Source: Priapulus caudatus (lineage: Eukaryota > Priapulida > Priapulimorpha > Priapulimorphida > Priapulidae). Taken from it: DNA of 25,563 nt. Positions 9,119-19,321 of this stretch are shown here, piece by piece. The notes beneath the pieces are model-generated. The model was not told the DNA's origin, made no database searches, and worked only from the letters and a program-made list of their open reading frames with translations. The DNA lies in NCBI RefSeq assembly GCF_000485595.1, contig NW_014578702.1, positions 1 to 25,563 of the forward strand, in the 5' to 3' direction. The stretch's first letter is position 1. Every line of letters starts with the position of its first letter. The position numbers were made by a program, and so were the translations under genes.

Positions 9119-9431
9119 GCAGCAGCAGTAGTAGCGGCGGCGGCGGCGTCGGCAGTAGCAGCAGCAGTAGCAGTAGCAGTAGCAGTAGTAGCAGTAGCAG
9201 TAGCAGTTAGCAGTAGCAGTAGCAGTAGTAGTAGTAGAAGCAGCGGCAGCAGCAGCCAGCAAACAACAAACAGCCAACAGCAGCAGCAGCAACCAACAAC
9301 AGCAACAGCACATAGCGGCCGGCAGCAGCAGCAGTAGTAGTAGCAGTAGCAGTAACAGTAGCAGCAGCAGAAGCAGTAGTAGCATCAGCATCAGCAGCAG
9401 CAGCAGCAGCAGCAGCAGTAGCAGTAGTAGT

Positions 9432-9462
<31 letters not shown>

Positions 9463-9560
9463 CCATCAATAGCAGCAGCAGCAGCAGCAGCAGCGGCACC
9501 ATCAATAGCAGCAGCAGCTGAATCAGTAGTAGCGTCAGTAGTAGCAGCAGTAGCAGTAGC
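9119..9560. repeat. Compound AGC/AGT trinucleotide tract
   Basis: About 440 bases of mixed AGC, AGT, CGG and AAC triplets on the plus strand. It includes GCGGCGGCGGCG near 9136, a CAACAA/CAGCAG part near 9255-9310, and a run of pure AGC triplets around 9388-9460. The minus strand gives poly-Leu or poly-Ala frames of 137-178 codons and the plus strand is broken by TAG codons. Nothing beyond triplet periodicity supports coding. Confidence 0.88.
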
Positions 9561-10171
9561 GCACGCATTCAGGGTTGCATTAACCTCGTCAACACAACAG
9601 GCCACGAACAGGAGTACCACATCTACGCGCGGACGAGGCTAAGTCTATTTGTAGCCGAGTAATTGCTGGTTAGGGCAGTCATTACGTTAGAGGTAATTGT
9701 TCGTCGCCTGCATCCATCACGTTACATTACGCTGCACCGCCGTGCTATATTCCTCCAACTCAGAGATGGCGTCAGGCGGGTGACGAAAGAGGGGCTACAG
9801 CCCCCTCACCTCGTCCGATAAGCTTTTAACACCTCTAGGGGGAGAAATCGATGGAAAAAATTCGCAGTCACTCTTCACCTGTAATTTATGAACAGAATTA
9901 GCAGGATGAAGGGCTGCTATATGTAGCAGCGTAATACGCGTGCTACGCGATTTTAAGCTATCTATTAAATTACCTCTAAGTTAAGTTATAAGTCATACGT
10001 CTAAGCATATGGTTAAGATATCCTACAGCGCGATGACATCATCGCTAAATCTGAGCGCGGTTAAGATTGGCCTTAGAAACACAGGCAACGCGCACTGACC
10101 TATATATGTTATAGTGACCAAATCCTAGCGTTGTCGCAACCTACAACCATGTTTTAATTAAAGGGAGAGTA
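9561..10171. other. Unique DNA, no confident gene
   Basis: No long frame. Small dyads include GGGGCTACAGCCCC at about 9792 and GCTGCTATATGTAGCAGC at about 9914. The segment ends at the second copy of the dispersed repeat. Confidence 0.5.
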
Positions 10172-10343
10172 GACTCTATGCTTTTACTGCATACAACTGT
10201 ACTTGCTGTATAACAAATCGTCTATACCCACACGTATTTGTTACCAGATACCTAATTTAATTGTTATAATTAATTACACATCAACGCTACGACATTTGAA
10301 CGGCGCCATGACACCCGCGACCGTGCTGCCACCCCGAAAAAGT
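10172..10343. repeat. Dispersed repeat, copy 2 (172 bp)
   Basis: Same-orientation copy of 4000-4171, differing by a modest number of substitutions mostly in the first 30 bases. Similarity stops on both sides at the same place. To the right, copy 2 continues TTGCGTATTTGAC while copy 1 continues into an unrelated sequence, which defines the right end. A 61-codon plus-strand frame over it starts at a non-ATG codon and is not supported. Confidence 0.85.
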
Positions 10344-10865
10344 TGCGTATTTGACAATTTATTTTGCACGTTACAAACCGAGGGCTAATCACAAAAGTGC
10401 AATTAGATTTATACCTAAATGCTATTTAACCGAACGACATTCATTTAAGGGCAAATTTATCCATATTATAACTGAAACTATATGTCGTTTATAAGATATT
10501 ACAATCCTTTTGCTTTTAAATTAATAAATAAGAAACACCTTCGGTCTGTAGCCCTTTGCTGAAAAGTGGTTTTGCGCAACTTATCAGACCGTGCGCTTTG
10601 AGTGGCGCCACCGTCGTTGTAATCAAACTGTAGTCGTTAGTTTTAAAACATTTTTAAATAATATTTCTAATTGTGATTGAACCATGAAACTTTTTATGTA
10701 GCGGCATTTTAACCTAAATTAACTGAAAATAACCCTAGAACCTAGAGTAAACGATCCCTTTAACTTACAATCGAGTAGAATTTCCGTTAACATACACCTT
10801 AGTAGCGCACAGACTACGCGACAGACAGGACTACGCGTGCCCTTGGTCTTCTAATGGCGTAGCAG
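10344..10865. other. Unique AT-rich DNA, no gene seen
   Basis: Many stops in all frames. Nothing structured apart from short weak dyads. Composition becomes more CpG-rich after about 10800, leading into the promoter-like segment. Confidence 0.5.
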
Positions 10866-11015
10866 GGTGACCGCGTAGTAAGGGCGTGGCCAGTTCGCCG
10901 GACACGTGACCCGGCCCTGTCCCCCATAGCAACAACACTACCGTGACTATACGTACGCGCGATGGATATAAAACCCAGCGCGCGCCGCGACACGTAGTAG
11001 TTTATGCAGAACAGT
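10866..11015 (+). promoter_or_regulatory. TATA-type core promoter or degraded LTR
   Basis: A CpG-rich stretch holds, in order, a GC/KLF-like box GGGCGTGGC (10882-10890), an E-box CACGTGAC (10903-10910), an RFX half-site-like CCATAGCAAC (10924-10933) and a good TATA box TATAAAA (10967-10973) in a GC-rich setting. A CAGTT that resembles an initiator lies at about 11012, somewhat far from the TATA box. An AATAAA follows at 11108-11113, about 140 bases after the TATA box. This TATA-to-polyA-signal arrangement is also what an LTR shows, and TGTTACAACA near 11126 could be an LTR end, but I found no matching second LTR, primer site or pol frame. Motif matches are short and could be fortuitous. Confidence 0.35.
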
Positions 11016-11631
11016 TAGGAGTGCGAGTCCGCGCACGGCGTGCGGGCAGTGGTGACAATTCAGCCGTCTTTGTGTAGTCCTACGTAGTCATGTAGTTCTA
11101 TACGTAGAATAAATAATCTAGTCTGTTACAACAAGATGTGTTATCTTTACTGTGATATTCATCGTCACTCGTCCTTACGTACGTCGCACGAGAGACAAAG
11201 AGAAGCTGACATCCTTCAAGCGGAAACGCAAACACGAAACGAACAACGAACTGGGTTTATAAACTATAAAACATTAATACGATTATACATTTACTACGAA
11301 TCAAGAACAATAACACAACGCAAGGTTTAGAACATTACCACCTATACGATCACGTGCCTACACACAGTCGGGCACCTCCCGACGTGTCTCACGAACCGTC
11401 TATAACACTGGTACACATAGAACCCCTGTACACATTATACAATACATCGATATTTGTGGATACGGCAGTTATTTCCAGCTAAAACGCCAAAGATACCATT
11501 TAGCCCCCGCCCGCCAGAGACCCTGGGTCCCATCACCGTCAGAGACCCTTGTAACCCCCATCCATAGTCGGAGACCTTATATAGTCCCCTTATCGGGCAA
11601 TCTCTGGCGCTACCACTGCGACAACTGACAG
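11016..11631. other. Region downstream of the promoter-like segment
   Basis: An ATG frame of 64 codons (11136-11330, plus) follows the TATA box by about 165 bases. It is basic and Arg/Thr-rich, has no recognised domain, and no Kozak-like context. At about 11513-11575 there are three spaced copies of AGAGACC-type sequence (AGAGACCCTGGG, AGAGACCCTTGT, GGAGACCTTATA). I cannot support a gene but note the order promoter, short frame. Confidence 0.3.
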
Positions 11632-11653
11632 AATATATATATATATATATATA
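11632..11653. repeat. AT dinucleotide microsatellite
   Basis: Eleven AT units. Similar short TA/AT runs occur at 14481-14500, 21930-21948 and 24041-24055. Confidence 0.9.
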
Positions 11654-13028
11654 ACCTGCCAACAGAAAGACACAACAAACAGTTAAAAAAAAAGTAAAGT
11701 AGGCGAAGAATCTATAGGATTTAGATATCGCATTATAGTCGCGCGCGATTTTGCAGCCGATCTACAATGAGTCGGTCTTGTCATGCAAGTGTAGGTGTGG
11801 AGTAAAACGGCGCATGTTAGCCGAGTATAGACGGACGCGAATTCATTATCTCGTCTGAAATTCCAGGCGCTGAAAACCTACGCGCAGTAAAACCGGTGCG
11901 ATCTCGCACAATGGACACCATACTAAAAATCACCGCGTACATGGTGTTAACTTTGGATTGGAAACAGAATAGGCCTACTTGCTGTAACACGTCAGAGACT
12001 GTAGCAGATTGAAAAAAATCAGCAGCACGGTTTACTACGGTAACTACCCACTATTTATCTATTAGTTTCACTGTTCCTGCACAATGGAAATTCATGTATT
12101 TTCGTTGGTTCTATATAAGAAGATAACACATCGAAAACGCGCCCGTTTTTAATACCACAAACATTGCTTGGCTGTAGCTTATGACATTAAGAAGGTTCAC
12201 TGCTCGTGTATATGCTATATACTTAAGCTGGTGGGATTTTTTTAAATTTTAAATAAAATTTAATTAACTCTAACTATACTGTATATTACAATGACATTGC
12301 TAATAATGACATACTGCAGTATTTGTTACACGAGGCGCGATGTCACACGCGTTGTTTCACGCTTCGTTTATTCGAAAGAAAACGTGCCGTAATTTAAGCA
12401 ATTTATTTCATTAATGTAATGACTGCCGTAAATTTCACTTCGTGTATTTCAGATTCACTTCCGCAGCAAAAGAGCCGTAAAGTAGCACCGCGCTCATTCG
12501 GTCCATGATTTCGCAAAAATGCGCAACTTAACTAGCAAAGCTGCGAGCGCGCCTCTTTCAGCGAGAGCGAGAGCGAGCGCGGGACGGCGTGCAATATTAA
12601 TATCGCGACGATATGAGTACACCCAGAACTATAACATTATCTCAGCGTGGATGAATGATTTATATGCGTCTCTGTACGCGTGCATGTATAATCACGACAT
12701 AAATGAAACCGTTATACGCATATAACTTCGGTCACCTTGCTCGTATAGGGCGAATGAAACTGCAGTGCGGAATAAAAATCGTTGCTCTGCATGCGGGCAA
12801 TTTTAAATGGCCCACAGACTCTACTCTAGCATTAGTCCCCATGATCAGCCGAGCCTAGCCGCGTAATCGTAATTGCTGCTAGCGGAGCCATTCGGCACAG
12901 GAGCTCATTGAACGATATAGCTAACCACAGATATATTACGATTCCTATTACGATACTTTCATACTCAAGAGTAGGTCATTGGATGATGTAATCCAATAGG
13001 GACATTAGCACAACCTCACAACATAACC
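11654..13028. other. Unique DNA, no confident gene
   Basis: AT-rich with scattered CpG patches. An AT-rich palindrome-like stretch sits at about 12238-12265. GAGAGCGAGAGCGAGCGCG at about 12563 is a short purine/CpG run. A 68-codon ATG frame (12519-12725, plus) crosses it and is not convincing. Confidence 0.5.
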
Positions 13029-13216
13029 GTATGAGCCACGAGACAATCATTCACCACTAGAACAGGTGGGAGCCCACAATACGAGTGTGAGCCACAATAC
13101 GACCATCACACTAACAGTGTGAGCCACGATACAATCATCACACTAACAGTGTAAGCCACAATACGACCATCACACTAACAGTGTAAGCAACGAAACAATC
13201 ATCACACTGTGTATGT
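13029..13216. repeat. 32-bp tandem repeat with a dyad in each unit
   Basis: The start GTGTRAGC recurs at 13085, 13117, 13149 and 13181, an exact 32-bp period. One diverged longer unit and a truncated one lie to the left. Each unit includes CACACTAACAGTGTG, arms CACACT/AGTGTG around AAC, so the junction of units forms a small hairpin. Alternate units carry ATACAATCATCA and ATACGACCATCA, hinting at a 64-bp dimer. Confidence 0.9.
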
Positions 13217-13938
13217 CACATCAAACAGTGGTGTGACAACTGCACGCAATACATGGGTACCGAACTGACCAGCCTATATTCTACCACTAGTACAAACTCC
13301 TCTTGCATTAATCAGGACTAATGGCGTATCACTACAGCAGGTACAATGCACCAAAGATCAATAAATCACAAGGATTCCACTGAATAGCAATTCATGTTAG
13401 CCGTATAAAGGGAGAGTGAAGATAATAGCCTGCCTGAAGTGGCGCCTCAAGTACGACTACGTGCGCAGCATGTACTATATATTAATAATCCTACATTGCT
13501 ATGACTAGAGTATTATTACTTCACACGGAATCGTCTAGCAGGCAATGAATTGCACTGTAATCCTACACTACACGGGATGCCCATCTGCAGTAATGCTTCT
13601 ATATTACGTGCCTACAAAAGGCTGCAACGATAACACGGCACCAATCTGCTGTGCCGCTTTCCTCTTCCCCCAACCGATGACTGCTAATGTTTCCGCTAAT
13701 GTGGCTGCGAGCTTTCGAAAGAGCAGTCGTAAATTTATACTTGCATGCTACCATGATAAATCTGCAATGACCTATCTTTCACCTCAATGCGTGTCAGCGA
13801 ATATGGTTCTGTGCGATTGTAGTATAGTATAATTGTGATATAGTGGAAAGTTGATATACAGTGACGCAACAGTGGAACTGTAATTGAGAGCTACGGTAGT
13901 AGGGCCTATTTGTGAATGTGTGTTCAAATTATTTTCAG
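13217..13938. other. Unique DNA with weak open frames
   Basis: An ATG frame of 95 codons at 13545-13832 (plus) is Cys- and Ala-containing and has no recognisable domain. It could be chance. Just upstream of the next entry the sequence CAAATTATTTTCAG (ending 13938) is a good 3' splice acceptor. Confidence 0.4.
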
Positions 13939-14109
13939 TTTTTACTGACTCTGTCCCAAGTGCCTGTGATATACACCTACTGTGAGCATACTTGCAGTAT
14001 GCAAACATCACGCAATGTTCTCATTGAGCCAGAAATGTGCTCTGAAGATGACTATTTTGAATTACCCTGCGGACGCGGTTTTGGCAAAAATACAAATAAA
14101 TTATGTTGA
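13939..14109 (+). CDS. Possible 3'-terminal exon, Cys-containing, function unknown
   Basis: After the acceptor-like TTATTTTCAG the frame is open for 56 codons to a TGA. It begins FLLTLSQVPVIYTYC and ends GRGFGKNTNKLC. Five cysteines occur (spacing C-x3-C-x14-C-x9-C-x11-C) with an acidic patch EPEMCSEDDYFELPC between them. The mixed, non-repetitive composition is more protein-like than nearby frames. There is no in-frame ATG upstream, so it would need a spliced 5' part that I cannot identify. It could be a small secreted or extracellular-domain tail, a pseudogene piece, or chance. Confidence 0.22.
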   Translation, partial: FLLTLSQVPVIYTYCEHTCSMQTSRNVLIEPEMCSEDDYFELPCGRGFGKNTNKLC

Positions 14110-15009
14110 GCGAAGTGTCAGAGGATGCCAAATAGCAGCCCTACGCTAGCGCAAATAGTTCCTGGAACGAAAACACTATATTTGTTTCCTGATTTCATAT
14201 GTAATGTAGATAACATACGATTTAAACAAATTTCACAATTTCGTACCGATCGAGTAAACATCGAACAATAAAGTATAACAAGTGTTATCACAGAAAAGAA
14301 CTGTTACTGCAGCACAACGTTCGCTCGGCTGTGTACCGGATGTGTAAACACTGTAAACATCCTGTGGTGCTAGTTCTGTAACTCGTAACTTTCGTTTAGA
14401 TTTTATGAAGAAATGTTGTGAAAGTGGCAATACAAATAAGTTATAGTGAATTTTTGCAACATAGGCGAGCTCACAGTAGGTATATATATATATATATATT
14501 ATGCATCTAGCTGCGAGGTTTATCCACTTTAACATTAAAAGAGGGGACACGTGTTTGTCATTCTACGTACTTACCAAAGAATACTGTATTGAGTTCTTAC
14601 AATGAAATTGCTTCCAAGTCGTGGGCATTTAAAGCCTCTCTGTGCCGATAGAAGTGTTAAACACTGCCTGGTGGGGCAGACGCCACATTACAAATGGGAA
14701 TATGGATTTTACCTTTATTACCCATGCGCAATCTAAGCGGGGACGTTTACCACAGGGGGTGTATAACATGCTTTCGCAACTGCTAATAGGGGGCGACACT
14801 GATCTCTATATACTAACTGTAACTGGATAGCTCTTAGTGGCTACTACTACTAGGTGTATAGCCACCGGAAGTCGTGACCACCACTCACAGAAGAAGTATA
14901 TTATCATAGAAAAGGCCAATAGGCTGAGACGAGTTTTTACGTGTGTCGTCGACGAGTCGTGACTATCATATCATTAATTTTGTGTGTCCCTTTTTTTCGC
15001 TCGCTGCAT
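14110..15009. other. Unique DNA with a TA microsatellite at 14481-14500
   Basis: A minus-strand frame of 105 codons (14550-14233) starts at GTG and runs through the TA repeat (Ile-Tyr repeats). I do not accept it. The phrase TACCTACTGTGAGC on the minus strand near 14466-14480 resembles ACACCTACTGTGAGC on the plus strand near 13973, and AATACAAATAA(A/G)TTAT recurs at about 14092 and 14431. These may be remnants of a diverged repeat. Confidence 0.4.
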
Positions 15010-15071
<62 letters not shown>

Positions 15072-15087
15072 GTCTACCTATCTATCC
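15010..15087. repeat. TATC tetranucleotide microsatellite
   Basis: About 15 uninterrupted TATC units to 15071, then degenerate TGTC/TACC units. All three plus frames read as Tyr-Leu-Ser-Ile repeats, an artefact. Confidence 0.95.
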
Positions 15088-15175
15088 GCCCGCCCAGGGC
15101 CTGCCCCGGTCCCGCCCGCCCGGGCCGCACGCACGCACACACGCATGCACGCACACACACACACTGGCACACACG
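15088..15175. repeat. C-rich segment and CACG/CA microsatellite
   Basis: CCGCCCGCCCAGGGCCTGCC-type C-rich sequence is followed by GCACGCACGCACACACGCAT and CACACACACA runs. Continuous with the TATC repeat. Confidence 0.85.
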
Positions 15176-15540
15176 ATTGTCAAGTCATTGTTAATTAGGT
15201 GTTACATAACACATGCTACTCGTCACAGACGGAGAAAAGTACAGTTCTAAAGGAAGTAACCCTCAAAAATATTATCTTATTATATGCTGATAATTTACGA
15301 GATATAAGGTGCAGGTTCGGGTTGTCATTAATACTGATTATTGCAATCGATCATCCGTCATCGTATTTCAACTGGTAACTGACGTGCTAGAAGTTTTATC
15401 TTGGTCCCATGACTTACTGTACTTACCGACAGACATCCCTAGTATACATATATATATAAGAAAAAAACATCGACATACATCATGCTTTTTGCCATGTCAT
15501 TGCACCTATAATCAAATAATTACTTTACACTACAACTCTT
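15176..15540. other. Unique AT-rich spacer
   Basis: No gene. Towards the right end, short pieces such as ATACATATATATA resemble the satellite composition but are not periodic. Confidence 0.5.
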
Positions 15541-17186
15541 ATATCTATACATTTTCACAACATTCACAACATCTAAACATAAAATATATCTATACATTCT
15601 AATGATTCTATAGATATCTACACATATCTATACATTCACAACATTCACAACATCTAAACATAAAATATATCTATACATTCTAATGATTCTATAGATATCT
15701 ACACATATCTATACATTCACAACATTCACAACATCTAAACATAAAATATATCTATACATTCTAATGATTCTATAGATATCTACACATATCTATACATTCA
15801 CAACATTCACAACATCTAAACATAAAATATATCTATACATTCTAATGATTCTATAGATATCTACACATATCTATACATTCACAACATTCACAACATCTAA
15901 ACATAAAATATATCTATACATTCTAATGATTCTATAGATATCTACACATATCTATACATTCACAACATTCACAACATCTAAACATAAAATATATCTATAC
16001 ATTCTAATGATTCTATAGATATCTACACATATCTATACATTCACAACATTCACAACATCTAAACATAAAATATATCTATACATTCTAATGATTCTATAGA
16101 TATCTACACATATCTATACATTCACAACATTCACAACATCTAAACATAAAATATATCTATACATTCTAATGATTCTATAGATATCTACACATATCTATAC
16201 ATTCACAACATTCACAACATCTAAACATAAAATATATCTATACATTCTAATGATTCTATAGATATCTACACATATCTATACATTCACAACATTCACAACA
16301 TCTAAACATAAAATATATCTATACATTCTAATGATTCTATAGATATCTACACATATCTATACATTCACAACATTCACAACATCTAAACATAAAATATATC
16401 TATACATTCTAATGATTCTATAGATATCTACACATATCTATACATTCACAACATTCACAACATCTAAACATAAAATATATCTATACATTCTAATGATTCT
16501 ATAGATATCTACACATATCTATACATTCACAACATTCACAACATCTAAACATAAAATATATCTATACATTCTAATGATTCTATAGATATCTACACATATC
16601 TATACATTCACAACATTCACAACATCTAAACATAAAATATATCTATACATTCTAATGATTCTATAGATATCTACACATATCTATACATTCACAACATTCA
16701 CAACATCTAAACATAAAATATATCTATACATTCTAATGATTCTATAGATATCTACACATATCTATACATTCACAACATTCACAACATCTAAACATAAAAT
16801 ATATCTATACATTCTAATGATTCTATAGATATCTACACATATCTATACATTCACAACATTCACAACATCTAAACATAAAATATATCTATACATTCTAATG
16901 ATTCTATAGATATCTACACATATCTATACATTCACAACATTCACAACATCTAAACATAAAATATATCTATACATTCTAATGATTCTATAGATATCTACAC
17001 ATATCTATACATTCACAACATTCACAACATCTAAACATAAAATATATCTATACATTCTAATGATTCTATAGATATCTACACATATCTATACATTCACAAC
17101 ATTCACAACATCTAAACATAAAATATATCTATACATTCTAATGATTCTATAGATATCTACACATATCTATACATTTTCACAACATT
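15541..17186. repeat. 81-bp satellite, about 20 apparently identical copies
   Basis: AATGATTCTATAGATATCTA starts at 15601, 15682, 15763 and so on to 17140, an exact 81-bp step with 20 occurrences. By eye I see no substitution between interior copies. The array is bracketed by the same 24-base sequence at 15541-15564 and 17163-17186, which begins ATATCTATACATTTTCAC. These edge copies have CATTTTCAC where interior copies have CATTCAC. Each unit contains ATATCTATA twice and TATAGATAT once, and a 9-base duplication (ATTCACAAC twice). All six frames have stops, so it is non-coding. Confidence 0.97.
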
Positions 17187-18819
17187 AAAATTTGCCTTAC
17201 ATACTAGATACATAATATCATTATTCATGAACGTGATCATGTCATTATTTACTCCTGATACATATCAATGCCCTGTGGAGAGCGTGAGGCTGAGCAATAC
17301 TAAAATAGTGTATCATACTATCAGAACAGATTAATTTACAAATAAATCCTCGAGCGGCAAATCGAGAGACTGCTGGTGCAACTAAACCTTGGTTACGAAA
17401 ACCTTAACCACATTAGCATATAAACGCTGAAATTTAACAACACAGTCCTCTACAGAGACGAAAAGCACATGCGTATAAATCCACTTGCTATCTAAAAACT
17501 TATCCTTGCCCATATCGGTTCATTGTCAACAAGCTGACCTGAAAGATCAGGCGTGTTTGTTTGGCACCGAACCCTCGCAGCACGATCACTTTATCTTGCT
17601 CTCTCTAAACAAACGCAAACGCACCTTCCTCAAAAAGCGCACCCTGTCAACTGTGACATATCACAGGATAAACATAAAGATATATTGCCCAGATGCAGTT
17701 CCGGACATATACGATAGCTACTGGAAGGACAGCTAACTATCCGTCTAGGGGACACAGGTTGCTGCCCATGCACCGAATAGTTGTTGACGATAGTTGTTGA
17801 CGTGACGTCCCACGGTAAATACACTGTAAATTTTGGGTAGGATCATGCGAGGACGGGTATTGAGGGCATTAGTGCAAGATGCAAATGCATGGGAACTAAT
17901 GAAATATTTTTCTATTGTCCAACTGCAAACTCTATGAAAGAATATCACGTATGAAATTATGCACAAAGTAAATTAAAGCGCTGTTTAAATAACTGAAACC
18001 CCAGACTAATGTAATTTGATAGAAATTCAACGAATTTTAGCTACAAATTGTACAATATTGACTAGTATCAAAAGGAACAAAAGGCACATTGTTAATAAAT
18101 TTCAAAGCCAGTATAAAAAATCAAATAAGAAAACATCTTCATTGTAGTTTCTGCACACTGACGTGGGTAACAATCAGCACAACTTCGACTGACACATTCC
18201 ATTATTACCCTGCGAAAAAAAACTAAACGCAAACTCTGCCGGTGACACGTACTGCAATTTTAAAATAATGAAACAGGTCTACATGACATTGCCAATTAGC
18301 AGTTCAGTAGCAGGTGTACGACCCCGTAACACAGCAGCGTCATTTCTGTAAAAAAATTCTGTAAAAATTTCAGGCCGAATTAAAAAAAAATTTAAAGTCA
18401 AGTTAAAGTTTCAAGTCAATTTAAGTCGCCCGAGACTTGAAGAAGCAATCTGATTTTGATAGCGAAGCTAGCTCACTCGGACCTTCCTCGAAAAAATGCG
18501 CAAACGTTTGGAAAATACCTCCGGTTCAAACAGCCCACTTGTCAACTGTAGCCAACACACAGGCATTATAAGCCCCGCAATTACTTACACGGTTGAAATC
18601 CAATTCCGACAATAGTACCGTTCACGAGGTAAGTTAACGGCAACCTACCAATCCCTGAGTTCATGTCGGCCACTATTGTGAACAACGAAGCGCACGGCGC
18701 ATGTAGCGTGCATGGCGCGGAAGTTAGGGCTACTCGCCTTGGCTATTAGAAGCCGTTGCTACATGTATAACCGAGAGCGTACTCTTATCTTGTAAAGCTG
18801 CACGAAATGAGGAAGAGAA
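17187..18819. other. Unique AT-rich DNA, no confident gene
   Basis: An isolated ACTCCTGAT motif is at 17251-17259. An 83-codon plus frame (17485-17736) begins at TTG and lacks a plausible start or domain. Around 18345-18440 there is an A/T-rich stretch with spaced AAGTCAA-type repeats. Confidence 0.5.
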
Positions 18820-18962
18820 GAAACGCGCGTGCGGGCGTGAGCGCGCGCCTGAGTGTATATACGTGAGAGCCTGAGAGGGCGAGAGAGATGAAAGAAAGAC
18901 AGACAAACACAGACAGTGGGAGCAGAAATAAGAAGAGGGAGAGGGAGAGGGCAGCTTTGCGA
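18820..18962. repeat. CpG/GCGTG and GA-rich low-complexity tract
   Basis: ACGCGCGTGCGGGCGTGAGC is followed by GAGAGGGCGAGAGAGATGAA and later GAGGGAGAGGGAGAGGG. Minus-strand Ser/Leu-rich frames are artefacts. Confidence 0.75.
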
Positions 18963-19321
18963 GACCACGCGCGCGCGTGGAGCATTAATAGCCTCGTCAC
19001 CGCCCGCCCACATGTAGACTCTATTTAATTACCCTTTACTAGGTTTTGCAAGCGCGAAGTCCACCGCATGCAGTCAATACCGGTTTACTTCACCTTATTA
19101 CAACAATGTCGGCCAGTGAATACCCTGCGTATACACACACCATCGGGAGTAGTCGCCACTGCCTCCTCCGTAGTTATTATACACACGACAGTGTTTTTAA
19201 TTAACCGTATACATAAGAGACGCAATATGGTTTTGCTCCCTTCACAGAAACGTGCAAGCACTAGTTACGAAGGGCCCTATCCACTAATAGATTCCCATGT
19301 TATTTCATTCCGCACCGTATC
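18963..19321. other. Unique DNA between low-complexity tracts
   Basis: A 115-codon plus-strand frame (19068-19415) does start with ATG, but its last third is Thr/His/Arg repeat from the CACG microsatellite. The first 80 codons show no domain I recognise. Confidence 0.4.

Noticed and set aside
9032-9620. Poly-Leu/poly-Ala minus-strand frames
   Set aside because: Products of the AGC/AGT triplet tract. The two alternative frames are equally open and neither has a non-repetitive domain.
13029-13216. CRISPR-like regular repeats with dyads
   Set aside because: Units abut directly with no unique spacers, and the rest of the window is eukaryotic in character with no cas genes.
14233-14550. 105-codon minus-strand frame
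   Set aside because: Starts at GTG, includes an Ile-Tyr run from the TA microsatellite, and has no recognisable domain.
15309-15602. 97-codon plus-strand frame ending in the satellite
   Set aside because: No plausible start context or domain, and it terminates in the first satellite unit.
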